This document shows, piece after piece, positions 61,302-64,000 of a DNA stretch of 64,000 nt. The stretch comes from Candidatus Microthrix parvicella Bio17-1. GTDB lineage: Bacteria > Actinomycetota > Acidimicrobiia > Acidimicrobiales > Microtrichaceae. Positions within the stretch are counted from its first letter, which is position 1. Each line of letters opens with the position of its first letter. The stretch covers positions 95,422 through 159,421 of the forward strand of contig NZ_AMPG01000005.1 in the NCBI RefSeq assembly GCF_000299415.1, in the 5' to 3' direction. The translations under genes and the position numbers were made by a program. The notes beneath the pieces are model-generated. The model was not told the origin of the DNA. It saw nothing but the letters and a program-made list of their open reading frames with translations, and searched no databases.

Positions 61302-62498
61302 ATGAGTGGTCCGTTGGATGTTCGGGTGTGTGGCCCGTTGGTCCCGTTTCGGGATGGTTTCGTTGAGGAGCTGGGCCGGAGTGGCTATACGCCGTTGTCG
61401 GCTGCGAATCAGGTGCGTTTGTTCGCGCATGTGAGCCGGTGGATGGCCTCTGGTGGTCTCGATGTTGAGGCGCTTTGCGAAGCTGAGGCTGAGTTGTTCC
61501 TGGCTGATCGGCGTGCTGAGGGCTACACGTCGTTTCATTCGTTGAGGGCGTTGGAGCCGCTGTTGGGGTTTCTGCGGTCGGTTGGTGCGATACCGGAGCG
61601 GGTTGTGGTTGGCCCGGTCGGCCCGGTTGAGGAACTGGTTGACGGATACCGGTGTTGGTTGGTTGAGGAACGGGCGCTGACGGTCAGCACGGTCGAACGG
61701 CGTGTGCGAACAGCTTGGTTGTTCCTGGGGTCGACCGGTGTCGACGTCGACGTTTTGGAAGCGGGTGATGTTCACCGGTTTGTGGGCCGTGAGTGTCCTG
61801 AGCGGAGTGTTGGCACAGCAAAGCTGTTGGTGTCCGATACCCGTTCGTTTCTGCGGTTTTTGTTCGCAGCTGGTTGGACGTCGGTTGATTTGTCGACGGC
61901 GGTTCCGGGGGTTGCGGGCTGGCGGGGCGCGGCGTTGCCCAAGGCGGTGGCATCCGAGATGGTTGCGGCGTTGTTGGCGGGGTGTGACCGGACCACTGTC
62001 GCCGGACGGCGTGACTACGCGGTTTTGGTGTTGTTGTCACGGCTGGGGTTGCGGGCTGGTGAGGTGGCCGGGTTGTGTTTGGAGGACATCGATTGGGACG
62101 CCGGGGAGATCACGGTGACCGGCAAAGGGGTCCGGGTTGAACGGCTCCCGCTCCCAGCAGATGTGGGGGAGGCCATTGTCGGCTATCTGGCTCACGGTCG
62201 ACGCCCGACAACGGACCGGAACGTGTTTCTGAGGCTGCTGGCACCTCACGGACCAATGACAAGAGGTGCTGTGCAAGGGGTTGTGGGGCAAGCGTGTGAG
62301 CGGGCCGGGATCGAACGATTCGGCCCTCACCGGCTGCGACATAGTGCTGCGACCGACATGTTGGGGGCCGGTGCCGCACTCGCCGAGGTCGGCCAGGTTC
62401 TCCGTCACCGAAGCATGTCGACCACCGCGATCTACGCCAAATGCGACCTCGAGGCGTTGCGTTCGTTGGCGATGGTCTGGCCCGGAGGTGCCCGATGA
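61302..62498 (+). CDS. Tyrosine recombinase RitA-like (first of the trio)
   Basis: The 398-residue integrase is intact. The core-binding domain is at about 100-200 and the catalytic domain at about 220-395 with Arg in LGLRAGEVAGL, Lys in TGKGVRVERLP, His-x-x-Arg in PHRLRHSAATD, His in VLRHRSMST and the nucleophile Tyr in TAIYAKCDL. An N-terminal SAM-like region precedes. The codon choice is richer in TTG and GTT than neighbouring genes, in keeping with transfer. ATG at 61302 is preceded by GAGAGTGACG. Confidence 0.93.
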   Translation: MSGPLDVRVCGPLVPFRDGFVEELGRSGYTPLSAANQVRLFAHVSRWMASGGLDVEALCEAEAELFLADRRAEGYTSFHSLRALEPLLGFLRSVGAIPERVVVGPVGPVEELVDGYRCWLVEERALTVSTVERRVRTAWLFLGSTGVDVDVLEAGDVHRFVGRECPERSVGTAKLLVSDTRSFLRFLFAAGWTSVDLSTAVPGVAGWRGAALPKAVASEMVAALLAGCDRTTVAGRRDYAVLVLLSRLGLRAGEVAGLCLEDIDWDAGEITVTGKGVRVERLPLPADVGEAIVGYLAHGRRPTTDRNVFLRLLAPHGPMTRGAVQGVVGQACERAGIERFGPHRLRHSAATDMLGAGAALAEVGQVLRHRSMSTTAIYAKCDLEALRSLAMVWPGGAR

Positions 62499-63238
62499 GT
62501 GACCTCCATGGTGCTGTCGATGACTACCTCACGCTCCGACGTTCGTTGGGCCACAAACTCGAACGACATAACCGTCTTCTCCACGACTTCGTCGAGTTTC
62601 TCCACGGCCGCGAGACCACCACGATCACAACCACCCTGGCCGTCGAGTGGGCAACCATGCCCGCCGAAGCGCAGCCCGACTGGTGGGCGACCCGGCTCGG
62701 GGTGGTCCGCGTGTTCGCGAAACATCATCAGGCGACCGACCCGGCCACCGAGGTTCCTCCCGCCGATGTGTTCCCGGCGCACTCCCGGCGGGCCGAGCCG
62801 TTCATCTACACCGACACCCAGATCCGTGCGCTGCTCGCCGCGGCCGACAAGATCCACACACCGTTGAAAGCCGCAACGTATGGGACGTTGATCGGCCTGT
62901 TGGCGGTGACCGGGATGCGGGTCGGTGAGGCGATCCGCCTTGACCGCACCGATTTCGATCCGGACTCGGGGGTGCTCACGATCCGTGACACCAAGTTCGG
63001 GAAGACCCGCCGGATTCCGTTGCATCCAAGCACCACCGACGCGCTCGTCGCCTACAGCCAGCTTCGGGACACCACCCTGAGCACCAAGCGGTGTGAGGCG
63101 TTGTTCGTCTCGACGGTCGGGACCCGGCTCTTCTATGAGAACGTTCACCCCAACTTTCAGCGTCTCACCAGGGACGCCGGGATCACCACCGGCGAGCGTT
63201 TGCCTGACCGCTTCGACCCTTCAAGCGTTCTTCTGTGA
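62495..63238 (+). CDS. Tyrosine recombinase RitB-like, truncated (second of the trio)
   Basis: The 247-residue frame starts with ATG overlapping the ritA stop, with GGAGGT upstream. It has the N-terminal region (VDDYLTLRRSLGHKLERHNRLL) and the first part of the catalytic domain (VTGMRVGEAIRL with Arg, TKFGKTRRIPLHPST with Lys). Homology stops at about RDAGITTGERLPDRF; the His-x-x-Arg, His/Trp and Tyr boxes are absent and the last residues are read from the next gene in another frame. A full protein would be about 320 residues, so it is probably inactive. Confidence 0.85.
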   Translation: MSDLHGAVDDYLTLRRSLGHKLERHNRLLHDFVEFLHGRETTTITTTLAVEWATMPAEAQPDWWATRLGVVRVFAKHHQATDPATEVPPADVFPAHSRRAEPFIYTDTQIRALLAAADKIHTPLKAATYGTLIGLLAVTGMRVGEAIRLDRTDFDPDSGVLTIRDTKFGKTRRIPLHPSTTDALVAYSQLRDTTLSTKRCEALFVSTVGTRLFYENVHPNFQRLTRDAGITTGERLPDRFDPSSVLL

Positions 63239-63857
63239 CCGGCTCATCAAACAACGAGCCGCCAGCCCGAACACCATCGCCGCCTACCGAGACACCTTCC
63301 GGCTCCTCATCGCCTACACCACCGACCACACCAACACCGACCCATCCGATCTTGATATCGGTCAGCTTGACGCCACCCTCATCGGAGGGTTTCTCCACCA
63401 CCTCGAAACCGAAAGGCACAACAGCCCCTCCACCCGCAACACCCGCCTCGCCGCGATCAGATCGTTCTACAAATACGCGGCCCACCAGCACCCCGAACAC
63501 GCCGAGACGATCCAACGCGTCCTCACAATCCCCCAGAAACGGACCGACCGGGCCACCGTCTCGTTCCTCACCCGACCCGAAACCGAAGCACTGCTCGCCG
63601 CCCCCGACACCGACACCTGGTGCGGGAGACGCGACCACACCATCCTCACCGTCATGACCCAAACCGGGCTCAGGGTCACAGAAACAACAGCGCTCACCAT
63701 CGCCGATGTTCAACTCGATCGGCCCGGTGCTCACATCAACATCGCCCACGGCAAAGGACGCAAACAACGAGCAGTCCCGATCTCGACCGCTGTGATCGCT
63801 GTCCTCGGAGAATGGCTCCGAGAACGCAACGGGCAACCCGACGATCCGTTGTTTGGT
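63219..63857 (+). pseudogene. Tyrosine recombinase RitC-like remnant (third of the trio)
   Basis: Recognisable RitC homology begins LQAFFCDRLIKQRAASPNTIAAYRD and runs through LIGGFLHHLETERHNSPSTRNTRLAAIRSFYKYAA to QTGLRVTETTALT (Arg) and GKGRKQRAVPIS (Lys). The start codon is missing, as the sequence before is ritB, and after DDPLF the frame enters the IS3 end at about 63857. The His-Arg-His-Tyr half is gone. The open frame extends upstream to 63093 and downstream to 63923 without being meaningful. Confidence 0.85.
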
Positions 63858-64000
63858 GAGCCCCGCGTTTCTCGGACAGTGATCTGTGGCAGCCCTTACG
63901 CTGCCCGTGCCTCGTCGCGATAGCTGTCATGCACTTCAACCGGTGTCCGGTAACCGATCCCCGAATGAAGCCTGGAACGATTATACCAAATCTCGATCCA
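63857..64000 (-). mobile_element. IS3-family insertion sequence, right end only
   Basis: The element begins near TGAGCCCCGCGTTTCTCGG, a G/C-rich end with the TGA start usual in the IS3 family, 40 bases outside the transposase stop. It interrupts ritC and runs off the window. The left end and the direct repeat cannot be seen. Confidence 0.7.
63896..64000 (-). CDS. IS3-family transposase (OrfB), C-terminal fragment
   Basis: The last 34 codons and a TAA stop are in the window. The sequence WIEIWYNRSRLHSGIGYRTP ending VEVHDSYRDEARAA matches the end of the DDE integrase domain of IS3 OrfB, where YN-x-x-R-x-H-S-x-x-GY-x-x-P is highly conserved. The rest lies beyond the window edge. Confidence 0.9.
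   Translation of the reverse strand, partial: WIEIWYNRSRLHSGIGYRTPVEVHDSYRDEARAA

Larger units (their letters stand above)
61141..63857 (+). mobile_element. Recombinase-in-trio (RIT)-type element, decayed, right end missing
   Basis: Three tyrosine-recombinase genes in a row on one strand, the first two overlapping by ATGA, follow a cluster of inverted repeats. This is the RIT layout (ritA, ritB, ritC). The left end lies in the HNH gene. The right part is lost: ritB and ritC are joined by a deletion and ritC is cut by an IS3 end. The true right terminus is beyond the window or deleted. Confidence 0.75.

Overview
The window is about 64 kb of dense, high-GC chromosomal DNA from an actinobacterium. 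The evidence is a complete Pup-proteasome gene set (pup, prcB, prcA, pafA, pafB, pafC), a mycothione reductase, several F420-dependent enzyme families, GTG-rich start codons and two blocks of gene order shared with mycobacteria. There is no mycolic-acid or sporulation signature. An Acidimicrobiia member (Ca. Microthrix / Ilumatobacter type) is my best guess, and that is inference.

Layout. 1-4.99 kb: a cut-off membrane protein gene, tRNA-Pro(GGG), an amidase, a GT2-GtrA fusion, an SRAP/HMCES protein and a HIT protein. 5.0-17.5 kb: a glycine-cleavage neighbourhood (pgsA, gcvH, FHA/GarA, FtsR-type MerR, bifunctional nuclease, second MerR, gcvT) resembling M. tuberculosis Rv1822-Rv1832. msrA and msrB follow, then on the other strand gcvP behind a tandem glycine riboswitch. 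17.5-30 kb: mixed metabolic and hypothetical genes, including a dehydrogenase-like and an isochorismatase-like protein that both lack catalytic residues. 30-42.8 kb: two acyl-CoA dehydrogenases, a PAP2 phosphatase, mycothione reductase, an RG-rich protein, an enoyl-CoA hydratase, a four-gene overlapping operon, a double-length ThyX-like protein and an M20 peptidase. 42.8-59.7 kb: a minus-strand housekeeping block (lipid-kinase-like, helY, tatC, tatB; two signal peptidases, pafC, pafB, DUF3866, pafA, prcA, prcB, a PhoX-like lipoprotein, pup), again partly syntenic with mycobacteria (Rv2091c-Rv2097c). dop and the ATPase mpa/arc are not in the window.

59.8-64 kb is the accessory end. A DUF222/HNH gene is cut inside its HNH domain by a recombinase-in-trio (RIT) type element with three tyrosine recombinase genes and a cluster of TTATGCCG inverted repeats at its left end. 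The element is decaying: ritB and ritC are fused by a deletion, and ritC is cut by the end of an IS3-family element that runs off the window.

Many genes have a -10-like TANNNT box only 6-8 bases before the start codon, which points to widespread leaderless transcription. These boxes also helped to choose several start codons. No gene-free stretch exceeds about 220 bases.
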